NCBI RefSeq assembly: GCF_040712075.1
Contig: NZ_JBFCVL010000007.1
Span: 186,001-250,000, forward strand
Source: Fodinicurvata sp. EGI_FJ10296
GTDB lineage: Bacteria > Pseudomonadota > Alphaproteobacteria > DSM-16000 > Inquilinaceae
Reading direction: 5' to 3'
DNA: 64,000 bases
The position numbers and the translations under genes were made by a program. The notes under the pieces were generated by a model. That model saw nothing but the letters and a program-made list of their open reading frames with translations. It was not told the DNA's origin and did no database searches. Positions 36,446 through 44,957 of this stretch are shown in pieces (positions within the stretch are counted from its first letter, which is position 1; the number at the start of each line of letters is the position of its first letter).

Positions 36446-38500
36446 ATGTTCCAGTCACTCCGGCTGCAGCTTTTTCTCGGCATTCTAGTAATATTGGTTG
36501 GCGCTGGCGGTGTCGTCATGATCTCCACACAGCAGGAGGTCGAACAGGCGCTGATCGCCGCCGAAAATCGCTCTGCCCGGAATGTTCTCAATCTGATCGA
36601 GATCAATGTATCCAGCCGGTATCGCGAACTGCTGATGGAGAAAGTGCGTATCGTCGAAGAACGGCGAGACAATCTGCAGCAGCTGGGCCAGGTCATATCC
36701 GAGATGATGGAGGACTACCACGCCATGTACGAAACGGGCGCGCTGACGGAGCAGCAGGCGCGCTCGCGGGCATTGGGATGGTTGTCTGAACTGCAACTCG
36801 AAGACGGACTGACAGCATTCGCGGCCAATTCGGTCGGCGCGATCGTCGCTCACCCGGAAACCGCGATGATCGGCGTCAATCTGGGCGACTTTCACGATCT
36901 GAAGGGACGCACGCTGATCGACGCCGTACAGGGTGAAATCGAGAATTGGGGTACGGCATTCGTCACATACGAGGAAGACGGCCTTGATCCCGAAGACGAT
37001 GGCCGCCGCTTCGCACATTTCGCACCGGTCGATGCCTTCGGCCTCTATCTTGGCATCTCCGACAATATCGATGAAGTAGAACAGTATGTCCAGGCGGGCG
37101 TCGAGGCCACCATCGACGTCCTTGCCGATACCGTCGGACGCGTGCAGGTCGTCGACACCGGCTTCGTTTTCATCTTCGACGGCGACCTCGAATCGGTCGT
37201 CGCACCGCCGGGTCGGGCCGATGCGATCATGACAGCCGAAACGGCGGCGGACGGACGGCCATTGCTGGACCGGCTGCGGGCAGCGGGGGGCGCCGACGAC
37301 GGACAGGCCGTGCGCTATACGCTGGAAATTGACGGACAGTCTCGGGAAATGGAAGCCTATGTCAGCTATTTCCGCCCGCTGGGCTGGTATATCGTCAGTA
37401 CCGTGCCGATGGCGGAGATCGCGCGACCGGCGATGATGCTGGTCCAGCGGCAGGTGATCATATTCGGCATCGTGCTGGCGGTCGCGCTGATGCTCGCCTG
37501 GATGTTCGCCTACAAACTTACCAGTCCGCTGCAACGCCTGACCGCCTACGCCAGAGAACTGCCCGACCATGACTTCACCAAGGCCGGAAAAACGGATTCT
37601 GCCTTGCAACAGCTTGCACGCCGGTCAAAATCCGATGTTGGCGGACTGGCACGGGCTTTCATGTTCATGGAAGGCTCGCTCAGGGAAAACATCCGCGCGC
37701 TTCTGGACACCACCAAGGCAAAGGAACGGATCGAGAGCGAACTGAACATCGCCCAGGAAATCCAGCGTGGATTGCTGCCGAAGATATTCCCGCCCTTCCC
37801 GGAATGCCCGCAGATCGACCTTCATGCCACGCTGCATCCGGCACGCCATGTCGGCGGCGATCTGTTCGATTTCTACTTCATCGACGAGCACCATCTGTGC
37901 TTCACCGTCGGGGATGTTGCCGACAAGGGTGTGCCCTCCGCCCTGTTCATGGCCATCACCAAGACCCTGGTAAAATCCGCCAGCAGCCAGGACTCCGATC
38001 CGGGCGCCATGATGGAGCGGGTCAACAACGATCTCAGCGTCGACAACCCCAACGCCATGTTCGTTACCCTGCTGATCGCCGTACTGGATATTCGCACCGG
38101 CGTCGTGGAATACGCCAATGCGGGTCATAATCCGCCGATTGTCGTGTCGACCCGTACCGGCAACGCCTATTTCGAGAACGGAATCTGTGGCCCCGCTGCC
38201 GGCGCGATGGAAGAAATGACCTATCCGAAAAAGACGATGCAGCTGCAGCCCGGAGACATGCTGATCCTCTATACCGACGGAATTACCGAGGCGATGGATA
38301 TTGCCAACAACGAATACGGATCGGATCGGCTCTTCGACCTCTGTGTTTCGGTCGGCGACCGGTCGGCGGCAGAAATCGTGAGCACCGTCGTAGGCGATGT
38401 CAGCACGCATACTGGCGATGCCATGCAATCCGACGATATAACCATTTTGTGTCTGAGGTGGGAAGAGGCACAGTCCGAAGCATCGGCGGCCGTGGCTTGA
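36446..38500 (+). CDS. Membrane SpoIIE-family PP2C phosphatase with Cache-like sensor and HAMP
   Basis: A 684-residue sensor phosphatase (RsbU class). Membrane helix about 8-28; periplasmic sensor about 30-325 with Cache-like features (LTAFAANSVGAIVAHPETAMIG, FAHFAPVDAFGLYLGIS and a membrane-proximal YFRPLGWYIVSTVPM); second helix about 330-352; HAMP (LTSPLQRLTAYARELPD); then a SpoIIE domain. Metal ligands are visible in RHVGGDLFDFY, VGDVADKG, LYTDGITEAM and QSDDITIL; QEIQRGLLPK marks the usual regulatory linker start. It should dephosphorylate the STAS protein when its sensor is engaged. AAGGA precedes the ATG. The gene for a periplasmic binding protein follows 35 bases later. Confidence 0.93.
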   Translation: MFQSLRLQLFLGILVILVGAGGVVMISTQQEVEQALIAAENRSARNVLNLIEINVSSRYRELLMEKVRIVEERRDNLQQLGQVISEMMEDYHAMYETGALTEQQARSRALGWLSELQLEDGLTAFAANSVGAIVAHPETAMIGVNLGDFHDLKGRTLIDAVQGEIENWGTAFVTYEEDGLDPEDDGRRFAHFAPVDAFGLYLGISDNIDEVEQYVQAGVEATIDVLADTVGRVQVVDTGFVFIFDGDLESVVAPPGRADAIMTAETAADGRPLLDRLRAAGGADDGQAVRYTLEIDGQSREMEAYVSYFRPLGWYIVSTVPMAEIARPAMMLVQRQVIIFGIVLAVALMLAWMFAYKLTSPLQRLTAYARELPDHDFTKAGKTDSALQQLARRSKSDVGGLARAFMFMEGSLRENIRALLDTTKAKERIESELNIAQEIQRGLLPKIFPPFPECPQIDLHATLHPARHVGGDLFDFYFIDEHHLCFTVGDVADKGVPSALFMAITKTLVKSASSQDSDPGAMMERVNNDLSVDNPNAMFVTLLIAVLDIRTGVVEYANAGHNPPIVVSTRTGNAYFENGICGPAAGAMEEMTYPKKTMQLQPGDMLILYTDGITEAMDIANNEYGSDRLFDLCVSVGDRSAAEIVSTVVGDVSTHTGDAMQSDDITILCLRWEEAQSEASAAVA

Positions 38501-38535
38501 TCCGCACCGTCGCGCGGAAACGGGAGGACTTTAGA

Positions 38536-39735
38536 ATGCGTGAACTCCAGGTATGCAGAACCGTCACGGCGGCGGCGCTGCTCGCAGGCTTCAGTGCCGC
38601 GATACTGGCGGTGGCGACGCCGGCCGATGCCCGGGCCGACGACAGTCAGTATCCGACGGCGCCTACGACCCGCGAAGACGGCGAACCCTGGCGTTTGGGC
38701 TATCTTGAGGGCGGGCAGTACCAGGACTACGAGATCATTACGGAAGCGACGGTAAGATCGCTTATGGATCTGGGCTGGATTGAGCCGGAGCCTCTGCCCG
38801 ACGGGCTCAGCGAAACGCCGGGTGAGTTCTGGTACTGGATGGGCGAAAATCTCGAAAGCGAGTATATCGAGTTTGTCGAGGACGCCTATTACGCGCCGGG
38901 CGATTTCAATTCCGATCAGCGCCAGGAAGTCCGCGACGAGGTCGTTTCGCGCCTCACCGAAACCGGCGACATCGATCTGATGATCGCAATGGGAACCTGG
39001 GCGGGACAGGATCTGCGCGTCGAGGGATTGGGGGTGCCGGTCGTCGTCGGCTCGACCAGCGATCCGATCGGGGCCGGAATCACTGACAGCGCCACCGACA
39101 GTGGCATGGACCATATTCACGCCAAGGTCGAGCCGGACCGCTACCAGCTTCAGGTGGGCCTGTTCCACGACATCATCGGCTTCCAGCGTCTCGGCATCGT
39201 CTATGACGACAGCGCCGAAGGCCGTACCTTTGGCGGTGTCAATGCGGTCGAGCAGGTCGCGACTGAACGAGGCTTTGAGATCGTTTCGTGTAACGCCCCC
39301 TATACCGGACTGCCGCAGCAGGAAATCGAGGCCGGCGTCATCGACTGCTACTCCGAAATCGCCGACGACGTCGACGCGATCTATATCACCGTGCATCGCG
39401 GGGTGACGGAGACATCGCTCCCGCAGATCATGGATGTGATCACCGAGAACCTTGTGCCAACCTTCTCCATGTTGGGATCGGGCGAGGTTCAGCGCGGCGT
39501 CCTCATGAGCATTGCTCAGGCCGATTTCACGTATGTCGGTGAGTTCCATGCACAGACGATCGCGCGCATATTGAACGGTGCCTCACCCCGGGCGCTCGAT
39601 CAGCGCTGGAGCGCGCCGCCCAAGATCGCGCTGAACCTTGCGGCAGCCGAGCGCATTGGCTTCGATCCGCCTGTGGACCTTCTTCTTGCCAGCGACGAGA
39701 TCTACGAGACGATCATCGGCCCCGGTTCCGACTAA
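38536..39735 (+). CDS. Periplasmic ABC_sub_bind-type substrate-binding protein without transporter genes
   Basis: A 399-residue exported protein (signal peptide with core AAALLAGFSAAILAVA, cleavage after ADARA). The mature fold is a type I periplasmic binding protein of the TrpX/ABC_sub_bind group: WRLGYLEGGQYQDY at the start, DLMIAMGTWAGQDL, VPVVVGSTSDPIGAG in the hinge, FQRLGIVYDDSAEGRTF, and PTFSMLGSGEVQRGVLMSIAQADF. GGGAGGA lies upstream of the ATG. No permease or ATPase is adjacent. Placement 35 bases after the sensor phosphatase suggests it presents a ligand to that sensor rather than feeding a transporter; that is inference. Confidence 0.85.
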   Translation: MRELQVCRTVTAAALLAGFSAAILAVATPADARADDSQYPTAPTTREDGEPWRLGYLEGGQYQDYEIITEATVRSLMDLGWIEPEPLPDGLSETPGEFWYWMGENLESEYIEFVEDAYYAPGDFNSDQRQEVRDEVVSRLTETGDIDLMIAMGTWAGQDLRVEGLGVPVVVGSTSDPIGAGITDSATDSGMDHIHAKVEPDRYQLQVGLFHDIIGFQRLGIVYDDSAEGRTFGGVNAVEQVATERGFEIVSCNAPYTGLPQQEIEAGVIDCYSEIADDVDAIYITVHRGVTETSLPQIMDVITENLVPTFSMLGSGEVQRGVLMSIAQADFTYVGEFHAQTIARILNGASPRALDQRWSAPPKIALNLAAAERIGFDPPVDLLLASDEIYETIIGPGSD

Positions 39736-39768
39736 GTGGGTCTGCCGACGCCCGACCGGTGGTCGTCA

Positions 39769-39807
39769 GTTGCGGCATCGCGCAGAGGACACGCCCGATG
39801 CCGCAAC
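39769..39807. terminator. Perfect 12-base inverted repeat between convergent operons
   Basis: GTTGCGGCATCG (39769-39780) and its exact inverse (39796-39807) with a 15-base loop sit between the stop codons of the two converging units. There is no T tract on either strand, so it may be a bidirectional transcription barrier or RNA-stabilising structure rather than a classical terminator. Confidence 0.5.
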
Positions 39808-39812
39808 GCGCT

Positions 39813-40583
39813 TCAGGAACGCGCCGACACCGCCGCCCACCCGGAGCGCGAAAGGCCGGTAAAGTCGCGCCAGGTGGCGATCTTGCGGGCCAGGAAGTCC
39901 GCACTCTGCGGCTGCCAGATCTCACGGCCCCACATATAGCTTCGGCGGCGGATTTCGTCGGTATCGCCCGCCAGGACCGAACCGGGAAAAACCGCCGCCA
40001 TCAGGTCCGCTTCGTCGCCGGACATTGCCTTCAGGCAGTCGCGCCCGTCGCGGATGATTGCCCGCAGCCACAATGCGTTGAGCGCAATGCGCGGCTCTGC
40101 CTCAGCCCGCGGCCCGGCAAAAAGAAAACAGCTATCGCCGTCCGGCGAGAAATCCGGATGCACAGCGCGGATGCCATCGATCAGGCGCCGCAGATGCCAC
40201 CGACGATACCCCTGAACCCGATGGGTACCGTCCATGGCATCGCTGATTTCGTACAATGACGTGTTGCGGATGTCATAGAGGCACAGGCAGGCCATAACCC
40301 GCTGCTCCAGCGAGAACCCGCCAATTACCGGTAGCCCGTCTCGCCGCAGGACGCGCCCGTCGGCATCCTTGGCGAATTTCCTGACAAAGGCGCCGCCAAA
40401 CGCCAGATATCCCAGGACGCGCGATTCCGGCAGCGGGCCATAGCTGCGCGGGGCGACGTGACGCCCGGCCTCGGCCGACCAATAGCAATCGGTGAGATCG
40501 AGCGGTTCCGGCGCAACGGTCAGCGTTCGGTATCGATCGCGAAACCCGTCCAGCAACGATTCAAGCGGTATACCGTCGGTCAT
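39813..40583 (-). CDS. Protein of unknown function, coupled to the ligase-family gene
   Basis: A 256-residue soluble protein with no signal peptide or membrane segment and no family that I recognise. Notable stretches: YWSAEAGRHVAPRSYGPLPESRVLGYLAFGGAFVRKF, MACLCLYDIRNTSLYEISDAMDGTHRVQGYRRWHLRRLIDGI and the aromatic-rich end RRRSYMWGREIWQPQSADFLARKIATWRDF (given by their landmarks only: GPLPESRVLGYLAFGG, GYRRWHLRRL, YMWGREIW). It is rich in Arg, Asp and aromatics and looks like an intact enzyme or binding protein. The ATG overlaps the stop of the upstream ligase-like gene (ATGA), so the two are probably made in equal amounts and may act together. The frame is open for 60 more codons upstream, inside the other gene, and this part is not coding. 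Confidence 0.85.
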   Translation of the reverse strand: MTDGIPLESLLDGFRDRYRTLTVAPEPLDLTDCYWSAEAGRHVAPRSYGPLPESRVLGYLAFGGAFVRKFAKDADGRVLRRDGLPVIGGFSLEQRVMACLCLYDIRNTSLYEISDAMDGTHRVQGYRRWHLRRLIDGIRAVHPDFSPDGDSCFLFAGPRAEAEPRIALNALWLRAIIRDGRDCLKAMSGDEADLMAAVFPGSVLAGDTDEIRRRSYMWGREIWQPQSADFLARKIATWRDFTGLSRSGWAAVSARS

Positions 40584-42148
40584 TGGCGGTCCAGGCGGCG
40601 AGTTGACGTTGGCGGATCGGGGGGCACACGGGCTACGCGTAGCGATGCCAGACGCTCCAGCCCGTCGGGTCCCTCCAACCTCAGTCGGTCGGCCTGGGCA
40701 ATCGCCCTGTCGGCGCCCGTCAAGCCGGTGTCCAGGACCCAGTTCGGATAGGCCAGGGCCCACTGATCGCGTGTCGGCACATGATCGCCGGCAATCCTGA
40801 GAACATCAGCAACGAAACGTCGAAGGATCGCGGCCTGATCGCCGCTCAGTGCGTCCCGAATGGCAACCTCCCTTAGCTCGCGAATTGTCTGCCACGGCCA
40901 CTTTTCAAGGAACAACCGACAGGACGCTGGCGCGGCAGCGACAAGACCCGCCTGCAACGCGGCAACGGAAACCATAGCCGACGCCGCGACATCTCCCGGA
41001 GCCTGCTCAGACAGATCGTCATCCACGAAAGTCGCCCCCGCGCAACGGTTCTCGACATACAGATTATTAGCCCACGAAGCGAAGATTTCGTTAAAGGCAT
41101 CAGGCGTCTGGAAAGCTCGGCGCAAACTTTCTGTCGTTGGCCGATCTGGTTCAAAATTGAACCGAAGTCTGAAGTCAAGAAAGTTGGACCATTGCAGAAA
41201 TGTGAAATGGCCGGGCCGCGGCGTGATCATTATTTCGGCACCGCCGCCGACGGGGCTTGCCGGCCAGGGGCCGCCTCCGAAGAACCGGCCGACGGTAAGC
41301 CGATCGCTCCCTGCCACGTACAATGCTCCATTGTCCTTGTATCCGCCATTGTGGGCCGGAATGGCCTGCATCACCGTTCCCTCGGCGAACATCCACTGGA
41401 CATAGTCGCCGATCGAATTGAAGGGACGCGGCGGCAGGCCGACGCGGTCGCGGTCGGCCGCGACGCGGCTGGTCGCCACCATCCTTGGCCACAAGGTCAT
41501 GCGGGTTTCCTTGGTCGCGGCTCGCCGTCCACTTTCGAACGGGCTGTTGGCGAAAAGGGCGATAAAGGCCGGCGAGGCCGCAAGCAGCATGTTCAACGCA
41601 TCCACCGCCGTATCGGCCGTAAGCCCGGTTGTCGGCCCGTTCTGGGCCTTTGCGTCCACGCCGATGGCATGGGTCCAGCCACGTTGCTCGACCAGATAGC
41701 GATAAATCGATTTCGGCGCGCGCGCCTTTCGATACCACTCTTCACCAATCCCGACTGTCGGGTGCTGAGCCAGTGACGTCACCGTCAGGTCGCCGGACTC
41801 TTGCAAGGCCTTCAACACCGAGGCCAGATCGCGGTTCATCCTGTCTGATAGATTTCTAAGGGTTTCCGGGCCGGCGGTTTCCGGCGCAAGGGCGGATTCC
41901 AGGAGATTGAAAGCGTTGTCGATGCCATTGACGCCGTCAGCGGTGGTGACGCCAACCGCGCGGCCATCGCCATATTGCGTGGAAACCGGCCCGACCATCC
42001 GCTTGAGAGCGGCCAATTCGTCGAAGTAATGGCCGTCGACACAGGCCGAGCGGCCCGCACGGTCGATGACCGCCATTTCCAGTTCGATGCCAAGCGTTGG
42101 ATAGCAGCGCGCCGGATCGGCAAATTCCCCGAAGTTGCTGACTGTCAT
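40580..42148 (-). CDS. Glutamate-cysteine ligase (GCS2) family protein, divergent
   Basis: A 522-residue protein whose N terminus carries the carboxylate-amine ligase opening CYPTLGIELEMAVIDRAGR (G-I-E-x-E, the metal-binding acidic pair of the GCS2 fold). HPTVGIGEEWY, HAIGVDAKAQNG, ALNMLLAASPAFIALFANSPFESGRR and GGGAEIMITPRPGHFTFLQW keep the order seen in bacterial gamma-glutamylcysteine ligases and YbdK/EgtA-like enzymes. The usual C-terminal 'E.R..D' stretch is replaced by FLDFRLRFNFEP, so the substrate is probably not simply cysteine. It starts 3 bases after the stop of the sensor-MFS gene and overlaps the following unknown gene. It likely makes an amide-linked amino-acid product; what product is unknown. 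Confidence 0.8.
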   Translation of the reverse strand: MTVSNFGEFADPARCYPTLGIELEMAVIDRAGRSACVDGHYFDELAALKRMVGPVSTQYGDGRAVGVTTADGVNGIDNAFNLLESALAPETAGPETLRNLSDRMNRDLASVLKALQESGDLTVTSLAQHPTVGIGEEWYRKARAPKSIYRYLVEQRGWTHAIGVDAKAQNGPTTGLTADTAVDALNMLLAASPAFIALFANSPFESGRRAATKETRMTLWPRMVATSRVAADRDRVGLPPRPFNSIGDYVQWMFAEGTVMQAIPAHNGGYKDNGALYVAGSDRLTVGRFFGGGPWPASPVGGGAEIMITPRPGHFTFLQWSNFLDFRLRFNFEPDRPTTESLRRAFQTPDAFNEIFASWANNLYVENRCAGATFVDDDLSEQAPGDVAASAMVSVAALQAGLVAAAPASCRLFLEKWPWQTIRELREVAIRDALSGDQAAILRRFVADVLRIAGDHVPTRDQWALAYPNWVLDTGLTGADRAIAQADRLRLEGPDGLERLASLRVARVPPDPPTSTRRLDRQ

Positions 42149-42151
42149 CGG

Positions 42152-44644
42152 TCAGCCGTCGCGCGCCGGTGTCGAGACCGGTGTCGAGACTGGCGCCGTG
42201 GCCGGAGGCTCCGGGCGGGCATCATCATCGGCTGTCACCGGGCTTCGTTGAGATCGGAGCACCGCAACGACAGCGAAAAGGATGCTGGCGGCTGCAAACG
42301 CAAAGCCGATCAGGGCCACCCGGCGTTCCATGCCAAAGGACGTGAAGGTGGCAGCGATAAGCAGTGGGCCCAGCATCTGGCCGAGTTTGTCGGCCGCCCG
42401 TTGCAGCCCGATCGCCGACGAGACGCCGAACTCCTTGACCACCTTCAGGTTCAGGATGAACGAGGACCGGGCCGGCTCGGCCATGCTGCTCGACAGGCCG
42501 AGAAATGAGACCGCCACCAGCATGCTGAGCATGCTGCCATCCAGGAACAGCACACCGAGCCCGGCGCCGCCGATCAGGCCGCCCAAAACGATGAACGGCA
42601 CCTTGTTCTCGCGCCGGTCGATATAGGTACTGATCATCGGCCCGAACAGGATGATCACGATGCCGTAGACCATCAGGATCCGCCCGATATCGGCCTGCGA
42701 TGACCCGATTTCCGACAGATAAAGCGGAACGGCGAAGTAGAGCAGACCGACCTGGGCAATGGAGAACGGCACGACAGAAAGAATAAGCGCACCCAGATAT
42801 TGTGGACTCAGCAGCAGCCGATTCCAGCCGGCGAAAGCGGACCCACCCCCGCTGGCAGTCCTTGTATATTCGGCCAGATCCCATTTCTGCGGCCCAATGA
42901 TGAATTCGCGCAGGACGCCCCAGCCCAGCGCCAGGGGCACGACAACCATCAGACCCGAAGCGAGCAGCACGAATTCATAGCCGAACTGCTCGGCCAGCAC
43001 ACCGCCGACGGCCGTTCCGCAGATGAACCCCGCGAAGATACCGGCCATCAGATTCGCCAGCGCTCTGCCACGGCTTTCGGACGGGCAATAGCGAATGACG
43101 AAAGCCTGAATGCCCATCCAGGATAGTCCATATCCAAGGCCCGTCAGACCGCGCGCCAGGATGAAGACGAGGCTGTCGGTCGCCAGCGCGGCCGTGATGC
43201 CGCCCAGTGCCGAAATGAGGAGTCCGACCAGGAACGGGCGGAACCAACCGACGCGGTCGGCGATCCGGCCGGCGACCACCGCAGTCAACAAGGCGCAACC
43301 CATTTCCGCTGAAATCGGCAGTGCCAGCACGATGTCCGGAGGAAGGCCAAACAGGCTCTCGCCCAATGTCCGCATCTTCAGCGGCACGAAGGACAGCGGC
43401 AATGCCCAGGTAAAGATGAAGCCGAACATGACGGGCCGCGCAATTATGTGCCGGGGTCCGACCCGCTCCAGGGCCGGAACCGATGGCGCCGAACGCCTCA
43501 GCAGGATATCGAGCAAGATGAACAGCTCGATCATGAAGAAGGCGGACGTCACGACAACGGTGACGATGTTGATGACCTGGTTGGCCATCTGATCGACCAC
43601 CACCGTCTCATCGACGGTGACGCGGACTTCGCCGACAATCTCGCCGTCCGCGCCGGTCAACGGCCGTATGATGTCATCGACCGGGTGGCCGAGGATGGAT
43701 GCCGCCAACGGCGAAACGGAATCCGGCTGTCGCTCGGCCGCATGGCGCACCGTGCCGTCGGGATCAACGATGCTGATGCCTCGAACGGCATCGCTGACCG
43801 AAATCACGCGCTGCAGACGCTCATCCAGCCCCGGCAGCCGCTCCAGCGACAATCCGAGGCCCAGGAGCTGCGCCAGATCGTCGTGCACGCTGTCGCCGAG
43901 CCGTTCGGCCGCGGCGCTCGTCGCGCTGGCGTAGTTGTTCTGAAAGATCCTGAGAACGTCGAACGAATAGGCAGCCTGCGCGCCAAGCAGCACGATCAGC
44001 GGCACCAGAAGCGTGCGCCAGCGGGAAGTCTGCGGCTGGTCGGCGCGGGCTCGGAGCCGTCCGGCGACGATGGCGAGCAGCACGGCGGCAATGGCCGTAA
44101 CCGCAATCATGAACGCGATGCTGCCTTGAATGGAGGAATCCAGACGTTCCTCAAGGACCGATTCCGCCACACCCACGACGATTGCACCGGCCACGGCGCC
44201 GTTGCGGTCGAGCACAGGGGTCAGAAAATAGCGCGTGGCATCGATCGACAGTGCGGCCGTCGACTCCGCCGACATTTCGCCAGAGGCAAAACGCGTGGCG
44301 ATACTGTCGGACAATGCCGCCGGCCAGTCATCCTGCAGCGATCCGACAATGGTCCCGTCGGGCAGTGCGGCCAGCACGTCGTCGATGCCGGTCGCGTCGC
44401 CACGGATCTCCTGAAGGATTTCCTCCAGCCCCAGGAACTGAGCCAGAGGGCGGCCGAAGCGCAGTCCTGACTCGACCTGTTCGGCGCCTTCACGCCCCGC
44501 CAACTCGAAGGTGCCGGAAAGGATATCCCGTTGCGCCCGCTCAAGCGCCGAGAAGGTGAGAATGCCGCTCGTCGCCAGGGCAAGAAGTAGAAGAAAAAGA
44601 CTGCCGGCAACGATCTTCAGGGAATTGGCGAACTGCCTTTGCAT
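42152..44644 (-). CDS. Two periplasmic sensor domains fused to an MFS transporter
   Basis: An 830-residue membrane protein with an unusual architecture. Helix 1 (about 10-30) leads into a Cache-like domain (about 31-170; DVLAALPDGTIVGSLQDDW and YFLTPVLDRNGAVAGAIVVGV), then two helices (about 177-197 and 208-228), a second sensor of similar layout (about 230-350; LGLSLERLPGLDERLQRVI, ISIVDPDGTVRHAAE, LTGADGEIVGEVRVTVDE) and another helix. From about residue 395 to 800 it is a complete 12-helix MFS carrier (AGRIADRVGWFRPFLVG as motif A; a mid loop; ISTYIDRRENKVPFIVLGG as the second-half motif A). The tail is Pro/Thr/Ala-rich. The two sensors may be duplicates. It appears to combine signal perception and transport in one chain. 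Confidence 0.87.
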   Translation of the reverse strand: MQRQFANSLKIVAGSLFLLLLALATSGILTFSALERAQRDILSGTFELAGREGAEQVESGLRFGRPLAQFLGLEEILQEIRGDATGIDDVLAALPDGTIVGSLQDDWPAALSDSIATRFASGEMSAESTAALSIDATRYFLTPVLDRNGAVAGAIVVGVAESVLEERLDSSIQGSIAFMIAVTAIAAVLLAIVAGRLRARADQPQTSRWRTLLVPLIVLLGAQAAYSFDVLRIFQNNYASATSAAAERLGDSVHDDLAQLLGLGLSLERLPGLDERLQRVISVSDAVRGISIVDPDGTVRHAAERQPDSVSPLAASILGHPVDDIIRPLTGADGEIVGEVRVTVDETVVVDQMANQVINIVTVVVTSAFFMIELFILLDILLRRSAPSVPALERVGPRHIIARPVMFGFIFTWALPLSFVPLKMRTLGESLFGLPPDIVLALPISAEMGCALLTAVVAGRIADRVGWFRPFLVGLLISALGGITAALATDSLVFILARGLTGLGYGLSWMGIQAFVIRYCPSESRGRALANLMAGIFAGFICGTAVGGVLAEQFGYEFVLLASGLMVVVPLALGWGVLREFIIGPQKWDLAEYTRTASGGGSAFAGWNRLLLSPQYLGALILSVVPFSIAQVGLLYFAVPLYLSEIGSSQADIGRILMVYGIVIILFGPMISTYIDRRENKVPFIVLGGLIGGAGLGVLFLDGSMLSMLVAVSFLGLSSSMAEPARSSFILNLKVVKEFGVSSAIGLQRAADKLGQMLGPLLIAATFTSFGMERRVALIGFAFAAASILFAVVAVLRSQRSPVTADDDARPEPPATAPVSTPVSTPARDG

Positions 44645-44957
44645 CAGGTGGCACCCGTAATTGGCATCATGGATTCGGACAGCCGATGGCAGGTTGCCGA
44701 TACGATCGTTAATTTTTCGCGCAGCCTATGCTGCGGCAGATACCGCAACAAGAGCATAATTTAGTGAAATCACCGTGAAGAGACGCGCGTGGACCGGACG
44801 GATCGCACAGTTGCACCGCAGCACCTCACATGTCACTGGCGCCGGCCCAGCCAATGCGAAATGATCGAATATCTGCCGGATGCCGGTATCGAGGACGGGA
44901 TCGGCCGGCCGACGCGGAAGCACAGCAACGACGAACAGCGCGACTCCAGGAGATTTG
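44645..44957. other. Divergent intergenic region with overlapping inverted repeats
   Basis: About 313 bases between the minus-strand sensor-MFS operon and the plus-strand AI-2E-family gene; no gene is supported. GCAGC-N4-GCTGC (44721-44734) overlaps TGCGG-N6-CCGCA (44732-44747), about 80-100 bases before the sensor-MFS start. They may form an operator or stem, but no promoter boxes stand out. Confidence 0.45.

Noticed and set aside
43448-44470. 340-residue plus-strand frame opposite the sensor-MFS gene
   Set aside because: Antisense shadow, Arg/Gln/His-rich, no domain.
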